From NCBI GenBank assembly GCA_905233785.1, contig CAJOCV010000139.1, forward strand, positions 1,298-12,703: a stretch of DNA of 11,406 bases, read 5' to 3'. The notes under the pieces were generated by a model that saw only the letters and a program-made list of their open reading frames with translations, was not told where the DNA came from and searched no databases. Shown here piece by piece: positions 1-5,521 of this stretch. This DNA comes from an uncultured Oscillospiraceae bacterium (lineage in GTDB: Bacteria; Bacillota; Clostridia; Oscillospirales; Oscillospiraceae). The position numbers and the translations under genes are program-made. Positions within the stretch are counted from its first letter, which is position 1. Every line of letters begins with the position of its first letter.

Positions 1-90
1 TGGGACGCGATCTCCGGCGAGCAATTGCCGGAAGTGAAGCTTCCCGAACGCGGCGAAGAGACGGAATACTATCAATACAATCAGAATTGA
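1..90 (+). CDS. C-terminal end of an unidentified upstream gene (partial)
   Basis: Frame 1 is open from the first base to a TGA at 88-90 and encodes 29 residues ending in YYQYNQN. The tail is acidic and polar (ELPEV-type and GEETE stretches), as in a disordered C-terminus. The next start codon lies only 4 bases after the stop, which suggests co-transcription with the Nudix gene. The visible part is too short and unstructured to assign a family. It is called coding because the frame is open, its codon choice looks ordinary, and the tight spacing to the next gene is operon-like. Confidence 0.55.
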   Translation, partial: WDAISGEQLPEVKLPERGEETEYYQYNQN

Positions 91-94
91 GAAT

Positions 95-574
95 ATGGCA
101 CAGGATATTACGCTTCCGGTCGGGGACGGTTATATCAACGTCCGCGTCGGCGCGATCATACAGAAAAACGGAAAGCTGCTCATGGTGGGCAGCCGGGACG
201 TTGATTATTACTACTCCGTGGGCGGACGAATCCAATTCGGTGAGAGCGCTGAGGAGGCGATACGACGCGAAGTGCTGGAGGAGACGGGCTGGGCGCTGGA
301 GATCGAGCGCCTGGGCTTTATCCATGAGGACTTCTTCCTCTGCGATTCCCCCTCCAAGTGGGGTAAGCCCATGTATGAGATCGCTTTCTACTTCTATATG
401 AAAACGCCGGAGGATTTCGAGCCGCGCCGCGAAAAGCTGAATGACGAAGGGCTGAAATGGGTCTCCCCGGACACGGAGAAGACGATTTACCCAACTTTTT
501 TTCGCACAGAGCTGCATAAGACCGGTGCCGGCGTCCGCCATATCGTAACAGACGAAAGAATAACCGGCCACTGA
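95..574 (+). CDS. Nudix hydrolase
   Basis: This 159-residue protein carries a complete Nudix box at about residues 44-66: G44, five residues, E50, seven residues, then REVLEETGW. The glutamates of REVLEE are the metal ligands and catalytic residues that hydrolyse a nucleoside diphosphate linked to another group. The N-terminal strand VRVGAIIQKNGKLLMV and the length fit a single-domain Nudix enzyme. The substrate (oxidised nucleotide, nucleotide sugar or other) cannot be read from the sequence. The ATG at 95 lies 4 bases after the preceding stop and has no strong ribosome binding site, so translation may be coupled to the upstream gene. The last codons and the stop lie inside a short 7-base tandem repeat (567-587), so the extreme C-terminus ITGH may be a recent addition. 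The protein is probably cytosolic. Confidence 0.9.
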   Translation: MAQDITLPVGDGYINVRVGAIIQKNGKLLMVGSRDVDYYYSVGGRIQFGESAEEAIRREVLEETGWALEIERLGFIHEDFFLCDSPSKWGKPMYEIAFYFYMKTPEDFEPRREKLNDEGLKWVSPDTEKTIYPTFFRTELHKTGAGVRHIVTDERITGH

Positions 575-587
575 CCACTGGCCACTA
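567..587 (+). repeat. Three 7-bp tandem units (GCCACTG-type)
   Basis: GCCACTG, ACCACTG and GCCACTA follow one another without gaps. The first unit covers the last Nudix codons and part of the stop codon, and the rest fills the spacer before der. The 7-base period matches that of the unrelated-looking CAGTTTT repeats at 2614-2648 and 2929-2949. Confidence 0.6.
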
Positions 588-596
588 TCTCCTAAG

Positions 597-603
597 AAGG
601 AGG
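597..603 (+). promoter_or_regulatory. Strong ribosome binding site of der
   Basis: AAGGAGG lies 7 bases before the ATG at 611, a near-perfect Shine-Dalgarno sequence that fixes the der start. Confidence 0.85.
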
Positions 604-610
604 AAAATCT

Positions 611-1936
611 ATGTCAAGACCTTTGGTAGCGATCGTGGGCAGACCCAATGTGGGAAAGTCCATGCTCTTTAACCGCCTGGTGGGGCAGCGCCTCTCCATC
701 GTGGAGGACACCCCGGGCGTCACCCGCGACCGGCTCTACGCCGAGTGCGAGTGGTGCGGGCGCAAATTCGATATGGTGGACACCGGCGGCATCGAGCCGA
801 GCACCGACAGCGAGATCCTGCTCTTCATGCGCGAGCAGGCGCAGATCGCCATCGACGCGGCGACGGTGATCGTGCTGGTCACCGACCTGCGTACCGGCGT
901 GACCGCGGCGGACAAGGACGTGGCGAACATGCTGCTGCGCTCGAAGAAGCCCGTGGTGCTCGCGGTCAACAAGGCCGACTCCACCGGCGCGACCGATGTG
1001 GGCGTGTACGAGTTTTACTCCCTCGGCCTCGGCGACCCGATCCCCGTCTCCGCCGTGCACGGGCACGGCACCGGCGATCTGCTGGACGCGTGCCTCAAGT
1101 ACTTCCCGGAGACGGACGAGGAAGAGGAAGAGGACGACTGCATCAAGGTCGCCATCATCGGCAAGCCCAATGTGGGAAAATCCTCCCTCACCAACCACAT
1201 CCTGGGGCAAAAGCGCGTCATCGTCTCCGACATCGCCGGCACGACCCGCGACGCGGTGGACGCAAGCTTTGAAAACCAGTACGGCAAGTACCTCTTCATC
1301 GACACCGCCGGCATCCGCCGCAAATCCAAGGTGGACGAGCGGGTGGAGAAGTTTTCCGTCATGCGCGCGCAGCTCGCCATCGAGCGGGCGGACGTGTGCC
1401 TGATTATGATCGACGCGCGCGACGGCGTCACCGATCAGGACACCAAGATCGCGGGGCTTGCCCATGAGGCGGGTAAGGCCAGCATCATCATCGTCAACAA
1501 GTGGGATCTGGTGGAAAAAGAGACCGGCACCATGGAGAAGATGCGCAAGGACATCATGCGGGATCTAAGCTTCATGAGCTACGCGCCCATCCTCTTCATC
1601 TCCGCCCTGACCGGCCAGCGCACCGACCGCATCTTCGAGCTCATCAACTTCGTAAACGATCAGTCCAACATGCGCATCAGCACCGGCATGCTGAATAACG
1701 TCCTCGCCGACGCGCAGGCCAGGGTGCAGCCGCCCACGGACAAGGGTCGCCGCCTGAAGATCTACTACATGACCCAGACCGGCATTCAGCCCCCCAACTT
1801 CGTCATCTTCTGCAACAGCCGGGAGCTGTTTCACTTCTCCTATCAGCGCTACATCGAAAACCAGATCCGCGCGGTCTTCGGCCTCGAGGGTACGCCCGTG
1901 CGCATCGTGATCCGCCAGAAGGGAGACAAGGAATGA
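611..1936 (+). CDS. der: Ribosome-assembly GTPase Der (EngA)
   Basis: This 441-residue protein has the two tandem GTPase domains that define Der. Domain 1 has the P-loop GRPNVGKS (10-17), DTGG (57-60) and NKAD (120-123). Domain 2 has GKPNVGKS (184-191), DTAG (231-234), NKWD (296-299) and a SAL G5 motif (331-333). A very acidic linker (about 168-176, mostly Glu and Asp) joins them. The C-terminal portion from about residue 355 is the KH-like RNA-binding domain. Der is known to bind the large ribosomal subunit and is needed for its maturation. The length is normal for the family and no key residue is missing. The start is fixed by AAGGAGG 7 bases upstream. The 3' end overlaps the PlsY-like gene by 4 bases (ATGA), so the two are translationally coupled. 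Confidence 0.97.
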   Translation: MSRPLVAIVGRPNVGKSMLFNRLVGQRLSIVEDTPGVTRDRLYAECEWCGRKFDMVDTGGIEPSTDSEILLFMREQAQIAIDAATVIVLVTDLRTGVTAADKDVANMLLRSKKPVVLAVNKADSTGATDVGVYEFYSLGLGDPIPVSAVHGHGTGDLLDACLKYFPETDEEEEEDDCIKVAIIGKPNVGKSSLTNHILGQKRVIVSDIAGTTRDAVDASFENQYGKYLFIDTAGIRRKSKVDERVEKFSVMRAQLAIERADVCLIMIDARDGVTDQDTKIAGLAHEAGKASIIIVNKWDLVEKETGTMEKMRKDIMRDLSFMSYAPILFISALTGQRTDRIFELINFVNDQSNMRISTGMLNNVLADAQARVQPPTDKGRRLKIYYMTQTGIQPPNFVIFCNSRELFHFSYQRYIENQIRAVFGLEGTPVRIVIRQKGDKE

Positions 1937-2583
1937 TCGTCTATTGGCTTCTGCTGCTGCCCGTCGCCTTCGTCGGCTATCTGAGCGGCAGCATCAGCAC
2001 CATGCGCGTGGCCTCCCGCTTTGTTTTCCACAAGAACCTTCGCCGCCTCGGCACAGGAAACCTCTTTCTCTCCAACTTCCGCCGCCTCTATGGCTGGTGG
2101 GGCGCGGTGAAGCTGCTGCTGGTGGAGATCATCAAGGACGTGCTCCCGATCCTGCTGGGCGCGCTGCTGCTGGCGATCAAGAAGCACGCGGATGTGGGCG
2201 CGGCCTTCGGCGCCTTCTGTATGCTGATGGGCAGGCTTTGGCCGCTCTTCAACGGTCTCAAGGCCAGCCACCACGGCGCCGTGGCGCTGCTTGCGGCGCT
2301 CTTTGCCGTCGAGGTGTCGGTAGGCGCTTCCGCCGCGGTCGTAATGCTGCTGGTCATTGCCGTTACGCGCTATCTCACACTGGGCGTTGCCGCCGGGGCG
2401 CTGATTGCGATTGTGACGGCGGCGCTGACGGTGGATACACAGCTCGTGATGCTTCTGTGCGTTTTCTGCGCGGCGTTGGTGCTGATACACGAGATCCCCG
2501 CGCTGCTGCGCGTGTCGCAGGGAAAAGAGGAGCGCCTGAGCTTCGAGCAGGACATCAGCTATAAATTCGACGAAAAATTCTAA
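1933..2583 (+). CDS. Divergent PlsY-like membrane protein (acyl-phosphate:glycerol-3-phosphate acyltransferase family)
   Basis: This 216-residue, very hydrophobic protein has about five predicted membrane segments (roughly 3-20, 58-82, 88-105, 116-145 and 150-190). True PlsY transfers an acyl chain from acyl-phosphate to glycerol-3-phosphate in the membrane. Family landmarks remain: YLSGSIS (16-22) for the first motif, RLGTGN (38-43) followed by a Gly/Trp-rich stretch, an acidic-Lys pair (IIKD, 66-69), WPLF (103-106), and a final His186 with GKE (197-199). However, the glycine-rich GGKGVAT loop is replaced by KASHHGAVA (110-118), GH before the PxF motif is GR (100-101), and the Asn of the last motif is absent. 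The position after der is typical of plsY in Firmicutes. The fold assignment is reasonably sure; catalytic activity is doubtful. An AAGGGAGA site precedes the start, which overlaps the der stop. Confidence 0.72.
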   Translation: MIVYWLLLLPVAFVGYLSGSISTMRVASRFVFHKNLRRLGTGNLFLSNFRRLYGWWGAVKLLLVEIIKDVLPILLGALLLAIKKHADVGAAFGAFCMLMGRLWPLFNGLKASHHGAVALLAALFAVEVSVGASAAVVMLLVIAVTRYLTLGVAAGALIAIVTAALTVDTQLVMLLCVFCAALVLIHEIPALLRVSQGKEERLSFEQDISYKFDEKF

Positions 2584-2613
2584 GCTGTGAAAAAACTGCG
2601 TTTTTTTCACAGC
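2584..2613 (+). terminator. Terminator-like hairpin after der-plsY
   Basis: GCTGTGAAAAAA and TTTTTTCACAGC form a perfect 12-bp stem around a short CTGCGT loop, starting right after the stop at 2583. The T-run lies inside the 3' arm and the A-run inside the 5' arm, so it could act in both directions. Confidence 0.65.
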
Positions 2614-2956
2614 CAGTTTTCAGTTTTCAGAATTCAGTTTTCAGAAGGAAATCTGAAAATTTCGTATCTATTCAGTCTACCCGGAGTACGGGGGGAGTTC
2701 AGAGGGGGAACGCCTCTGATTTTTCGCCTCGCAAGGCGAAAAACAAATGGGAATCCGTTTGCGAGGCCTCGCGCCGACCAACCGAAGGGCGATAAGCGCG
2801 AGTATCCCCCTAACTGTTCAGTCCCCTCGCATGGGGACTGAACAGTTACAAAATTTCAAAGATAACACAGAGACAGCGCTGAGAATCCGAAAGGTTTTGG
2901 CTCTTTGCGAAAACCTTTCGCATGGCGTCTGAAAACTGAACTCTGAAAACTCAGAG
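2614..2956. repeat. MITE-like element with inverted 7-base-periodic ends and internal hairpins
   Basis: The left end is built of 7-base units: CAGTTTT (2614, 2621), CAGAATT (2628), CAGTTTT (2635), CAG. The right end (2929-2949) has the complementary period CTGAAAA, CTGAACT, CTGAAAA. Positions 2622-2644 and 2929-2951 are inverted repeats matching at 22 of 23 bases. Inside is a row of hairpins: TCAGAGG/CCTCTGA (2699-2719), TTTTTCGCCT/AGGCGAAAAA (2720-2743), CAAATGG/CCGTTTG (2744-2761), a perfect 16-bp stem (2811-2848), and CGAAAGGTTTT/AAAACCTTTCG (2888-2920). No convincing gene lies inside. A non-autonomous mobile element is one reading; a structured intergenic repeat of other origin is another. 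Confidence 0.6.
2811..2848. repeat. Perfect 16-bp inverted repeat (TAACTGTTCAGTCCCC)
   Basis: TAACTGTTCAGTCCCC is followed by the loop TCGCAT and its exact complement. A variant of the same hairpin, with TAACGATTCAGTCCCG as one arm, lies at 11261-11295 at the end of the small membrane protein gene. The two appear to be members of one family. Confidence 0.75.
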
Positions 2957-2984
2957 GGATGTGAAAGGCCTTTTCACATCCCTC
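2954..2984 (+). terminator. Terminator-like hairpin before mntP
   Basis: GAGGGATGTGAAA pairs perfectly with TTTCACATCCCTC (13 bp) around GGCCT and is followed by TTCTTT. It lies upstream of the mntP promoter and would insulate mntP from read-through out of der-plsY and the repeat. Confidence 0.6.
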
Positions 2985-3004
2985 TTCTTTCCGACAGTTT
3001 CCAT

Positions 3005-3033
3005 TTGACATTTCGGTATGCTTGTACTACATT
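3005..3033 (+). promoter_or_regulatory. Sigma-A-type promoter of mntP
   Basis: A perfect -35 box TTGACA (3005-3010) and a -10 box TACATT (3028-3033) are separated by exactly 17 bases, 23 bases before the mntP ATG. The leader would be about 15 bases, too short for a leader riboswitch. Confidence 0.75.
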
Positions 3034-3056
3034 TGCTTTCGTAAGGGTGTGAATCA

Positions 3057-3620
3057 ATGCATTTTGCGGAACTCTTTCTGATCGGCGTAGGGCTGAGTAT
3101 GGACGCCTTCGCCGTTTCGATCTGCAAGGGGCTCTCGGTACAGCGCCTCAAGCTGAAACACGCGCTGCTGGCAGGGCTCTACTTCGGCGGCTTTCAGGCG
3201 CTGATGCCGCTCATCGGCTGGCTGCTGGGCTACCGCTTCGAGACCATGATCCGCAGCGTGGATCACTGGGTCGCCTTTGTGCTGCTGGGCGTGATCGGCG
3301 CGAATATGATTAAGGAATCCTTCGGCGACGCGGAGGAGCTGAGCGACGATTTCGGCCTGCGTACCATGCTGCTGCTCGCCGTCGCCACAAGCATCGACGC
3401 GCTGGCCGTCGGGGTGACCTTCGCCTTTTTAGAGGTGAAGATCCTGCCCGCCGCCGCGCTGATCGGTGTGACGACCTTCGCGCTCTCTGCGCTCGGTATC
3501 TGGATCGGGCATATCTTCGGCGTTCGCTTCAAGGCAAAGGCGGAGCGCCTCGGCGGTGTAATCCTGATCCTGATCGGGACGAAAATATTATTGGAGCATC
3601 TGGGAATTATCAGCTTTTAG
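3057..3620 (+). CDS. mntP: Manganese efflux pump MntP
   Basis: This 187-residue membrane protein matches MntP (formerly YebN) in length and repeat structure, with two related halves of three membrane helices each. The signature aspartates lie in GLSMDAFAVS (D16) and ATSIDALAVG (D114), the two equivalent positions of the internal repeat. FGGFQALMPLIGW (43-55) is the conserved helix-2 motif, and a GIWIGHIFG motif lies in the second half. MntP exports Mn2+ when cytosolic manganese is too high. The ATG at 3057 is preceded by AAGGG (3043-3047) and by a consensus-like promoter. The stop at 3618-3620 lies 8 bases before the first VanY-like gene, so the two are probably co-transcribed. Many mntP genes are controlled by a yybP-ykoY riboswitch; the predicted leader here is too short for one. 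Confidence 0.93.
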   Translation: MHFAELFLIGVGLSMDAFAVSICKGLSVQRLKLKHALLAGLYFGGFQALMPLIGWLLGYRFETMIRSVDHWVAFVLLGVIGANMIKESFGDAEELSDDFGLRTMLLLAVATSIDALAVGVTFAFLEVKILPAAALIGVTTFALSALGIWIGHIFGVRFKAKAERLGGVILILIGTKILLEHLGIISF

Positions 3621-3628
3621 GATTACAT

Positions 3629-4480
3629 ATGGTCAAAACAAAAGCGAAAATTTTTCTCGGCGTCGTGGTGACGCTGGGGCTGATGCTGGGCGTGATGATC
3701 CAGGTTTTGCTGCTGGCGCGCAGTGAACGCGAGGGCAGGCTGCAGGGGGAAGCGCTGGCGAGAGCCATGAGCGCCGCGGCGGTCACGGCCTTCGACGACC
3801 GCGCGCAGCAGCTGGCGCGGCTGCGGGAGCGTTGGGCAGAGCAGCAGGCCGCGCTGACGGAAGAGCCCGCGATGCGCGCCGAACAGCGCGCGCAGGAGCA
3901 AGCGGAGCTGCTGATCCTCGTCAATCCCTGGAACCCGCTTCCGGAGGGCTATACGGTGGAGCTGCGGCAGGTTGGGCGCGAATTCGGAACGGATTACAGG
4001 ATGGACGAGCGCTGCGCGGACGAGCTGGAGCAGATGATCTTCGACTGCCGCGAGGCGGGGAACCATCCCTGGATCTGCTCGGCCTACCGCACCCAGCAGT
4101 ACCAGCAGAACCTCTTTGACAACAAGGTGCTGCGCGTGATCCTGGAGGGCAACAGCCCCGAGGAGGCGCCCGCCGTTGCCGCCATGGCGGTGGCCGTCCC
4201 GGGAACCAGCGAGCACCAGTTGGGGCTTGCCGTGGACATCATCGACGAGCTCTATACCAATCTCGATGAGGGGCAGGAGAGCACCTCCACCCAGCGGTGG
4301 CTGATGGAAAACTGCTGGCGCTACGGCTTTATCCTGCGTTACCCCGTCGGCGCCACCGAGATCACGGGCATCATCTATGAGCCCTGGCACTATCGCTATG
4401 TGGGCGAGCGCTACGCCGAGGAAATCAGCGCTCTCGGCGTCACGCTGGAGGAATACCTTGCCATGCGGCGCGGGAGATAG
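3629..4480 (+). CDS. Membrane-anchored VanY-like D-alanyl-D-alanine carboxypeptidase (M15 family), copy 1
   Basis: This 283-residue protein has one N-terminal membrane segment (about 8-29) that anchors it with the rest outside. A charged, probably coiled-coil stalk (about 31-95, rich in Ala, Glu, Gln and Arg) leads to an M15B/VanY domain (about 97-280). The zinc site is intact: SEHQLGLAVD gives H196 and D203, and EPWHYRYVG gives E251 as general base and H254 as third ligand. SAYRTQQYQ (151-159) holds the conserved arginine for substrate. The family removes the terminal D-Ala from peptidoglycan stem peptides. The start lies 8 bases after mntP, with a weak AGGA overlapping the mntP stop. A second copy follows, sharing LVNPWN, AYRT/GYRS, SEHxLGLAVD and RYGFILRYPVG. 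Cell-wall maintenance is more likely than vancomycin resistance, since no vanS, vanR, vanH, vanA or vanX is present. Confidence 0.9.
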   Translation: MVKTKAKIFLGVVVTLGLMLGVMIQVLLLARSEREGRLQGEALARAMSAAAVTAFDDRAQQLARLRERWAEQQAALTEEPAMRAEQRAQEQAELLILVNPWNPLPEGYTVELRQVGREFGTDYRMDERCADELEQMIFDCREAGNHPWICSAYRTQQYQQNLFDNKVLRVILEGNSPEEAPAVAAMAVAVPGTSEHQLGLAVDIIDELYTNLDEGQESTSTQRWLMENCWRYGFILRYPVGATEITGIIYEPWHYRYVGERYAEEISALGVTLEEYLAMRRGR

Positions 4481-4541
4481 GACAACTCTTAATTATTCTT
4501 AAATCGGAACCAATCGCCTGTTTTTTGCGTCTAATGTGTGT

Positions 4542-4566
4542 TAAGATGCAGACAGAAGAAAGGGGG
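4542..4566 (+). promoter_or_regulatory. Ribosome binding site and weak -10 candidate of the second VanY-like gene
   Basis: GAAAGGGGG (4558-4566) lies 7 bases before the ATG at 4574 and decides this start over the in-frame TTG at 4538. TAAGAT (4542-4547) could be a -10 box, but no good -35 box lies at the right distance, so transcription may simply continue from mntP. Confidence 0.45.
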
Positions 4567-4573
4567 CGACAGG

Positions 4574-5266
4574 ATGCGGAGCGAGGAAGCAACAGCAAGA
4601 AGGAAAAAAATCAAACCATGGGTTCTGATTGTCCTTGCGGTGCTTGCGGCGCTGCTGCTTTTGCTGCTGGGCTTTCGGCTGCGCGGCTGGCTGCAGCAGG
4701 GGCAGGAAAAGGGCTTGATCGCGCTGGTCAATCCCTGGAACGGGGTGCTTAACAGCGGCTTTACCCCACGTCCTGTCGAACTGGAGGGCGTGCAGGTGGA
4801 TAAGCGGATGCGTAAGCCCCTGCAAAGACTCTTGCAGGAGGCGCGGCAGGCGGGCTTTTCTCCGGTGCTGACCGCTGGCTATCGCAGCGCCGAGGAACAG
4901 CAGGCGCTCTTTGACGAAACCGTGCGCGGGCTGCTTGCCGACGGTGACTTGAGTGAGAACGAAGCTATGGCGCTTGCCGCCATGCGCGTCGGTTCCCCCG
5001 GCAGCAGTGAGCATGAGTTGGGTCTTGCGGTGGATTTTCAGGAGGACGAGGCGCTTTTTGCCTGGCTCAAGGACAACGCCTGGCGCTTCGGCTTCATTCT
5101 CCGCTATCCGGTCGGCAGTGAGAGTCTCACGGGGCGCGACGCCGACCCCGGCCATTACCGCTATGTGGGCGAAGCCGCGGCGGAGCAGATCCACGCGATG
5201 GACGCGACGCTCGAGGAGTACCTCTCCCTTTTCTACGGCGACAGCGCGCAGGTTATTTTTGAATGA
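4574..5266 (+). CDS. Membrane-anchored VanY-like carboxypeptidase (M15 family), copy 2 with altered active site
   Basis: This 230-residue protein has a basic N-terminus (RRKKIK), one membrane helix (about 16-34), a short stalk and an M15B/VanY domain from about residue 47. It is clearly a paralogue of the preceding gene (shared LVNPWN, SEHELGLAVDF, RFGFILRYPVG, HYRYVGE, ATLEEYL) but lacks most of the coiled-coil stalk. The zinc ligands H147, D154 and H194 are kept. The catalytic EPWH motif is changed to DPGH (191-194), so the general-base glutamate is an aspartate and the following tryptophan is glycine. Activity may therefore be reduced or altered. A GYRSAEEQQ motif (102-110) keeps the substrate arginine. 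The start is set by GAAAGGGGG. The 3' end is followed after 5 bases by the inverted-repeat element at 5272. Confidence 0.87.
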   Translation: MRSEEATARRKKIKPWVLIVLAVLAALLLLLLGFRLRGWLQQGQEKGLIALVNPWNGVLNSGFTPRPVELEGVQVDKRMRKPLQRLLQEARQAGFSPVLTAGYRSAEEQQALFDETVRGLLADGDLSENEAMALAAMRVGSPGSSEHELGLAVDFQEDEALFAWLKDNAWRFGFILRYPVGSESLTGRDADPGHYRYVGEAAAEQIHAMDATLEEYLSLFYGDSAQVIFE

Positions 5267-5271
5267 ATTGG

Positions 5272-5457
5272 GGGGCTGTTGCAAAATAGGCGCATAGCCC
5301 AGTCACCACCAAGGGGAGGGGCTCGCCCCTCCCGGCAGCACGGAGTATTGTCTTGAGAAAATGTTCGGCGAATTCGCAGATTGTACGAATTCGCCGAACA
5401 TTTCTTTGCTATACAACCAGGGTTTTCGCACTTGTTTCGCATTTTGCAACGCGCCCC
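5272..5457. repeat. 186-bp inverted-repeat (MITE-like) element, copy 1
   Basis: The ends are imperfect inverted repeats: GGGGCTGTTGCAAAAT (5272-5287) and ATTTTGCAACGCGCCCC (5441-5457). The core is a perfect 18-bp stem (5359-5376 with 5386-5403; right arm CGAATTCGCCGAACATTT) around the loop CAGATTGTA. A second GC-rich hairpin, GGGAGGGG/CCCCTCCC (5314-5333), lies between the left end and the core. An inverted relative is at 9733-9915. There is no open frame of note. The element starts 5 bases after the VanY copy 2 stop and could terminate its transcription. Confidence 0.8.
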
Positions 5458-5486
5458 TTTTTGCGTCTGGAAATATTTTTTCTATC

Positions 5487-5515
5487 TTGCGCGAGACAGC
5501 TTGTTCATGTAAAAT
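5487..5515 (+). promoter_or_regulatory. Candidate promoter of the DUF3810 gene
   Basis: TTGCGC (5487-5492), a 17-base spacer and TAAAAT (5510-5515) make a plausible promoter. The predicted transcript start would fall at or beside the ATG at 5522, giving an mRNA with almost no leader, and only a poor GAAG precedes the ATG. Confidence 0.4.
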
Positions 5516-5521
5516 GAAGCC

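Noticed and set aside
614..1465. 283-residue open frame on the minus strand opposite der
   Set aside because: Der has every GTPase motif in the plus frame; the antisense frame is a by-product of GC-rich codon use.
1849..2610. 253-residue open frame on the minus strand opposite the PlsY-like gene
   Set aside because: Its His/Gln/Arg-rich composition is the antisense of a Leu/Ala-rich membrane protein; the plus frame has family motifs and a coupled start.
2587..2932. Short open frames inside the hairpin region between the PlsY-like gene and mntP
   Set aside because: They consist of translated hairpin arms and low-complexity repeats, without ribosome binding sites.
2614..2956. CRISPR array
   Set aside because: The repeats are short 7-base units in direct contact and clustered at two ends, with no regular unique spacers and no cas genes nearby.
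2584..3056. yybP-ykoY manganese riboswitch upstream of mntP
   Set aside because: I looked for one because it often controls mntP, but could not recognise its conserved loops, and the promoter at 3005-3033 leaves only about 15 bases of leader. A covariance search would settle it.
3629..5266. Vancomycin resistance cluster
   Set aside because: The VanY-like domains alone do not indicate resistance; no ligase, dehydrogenase, VanX or two-component system genes accompany them.
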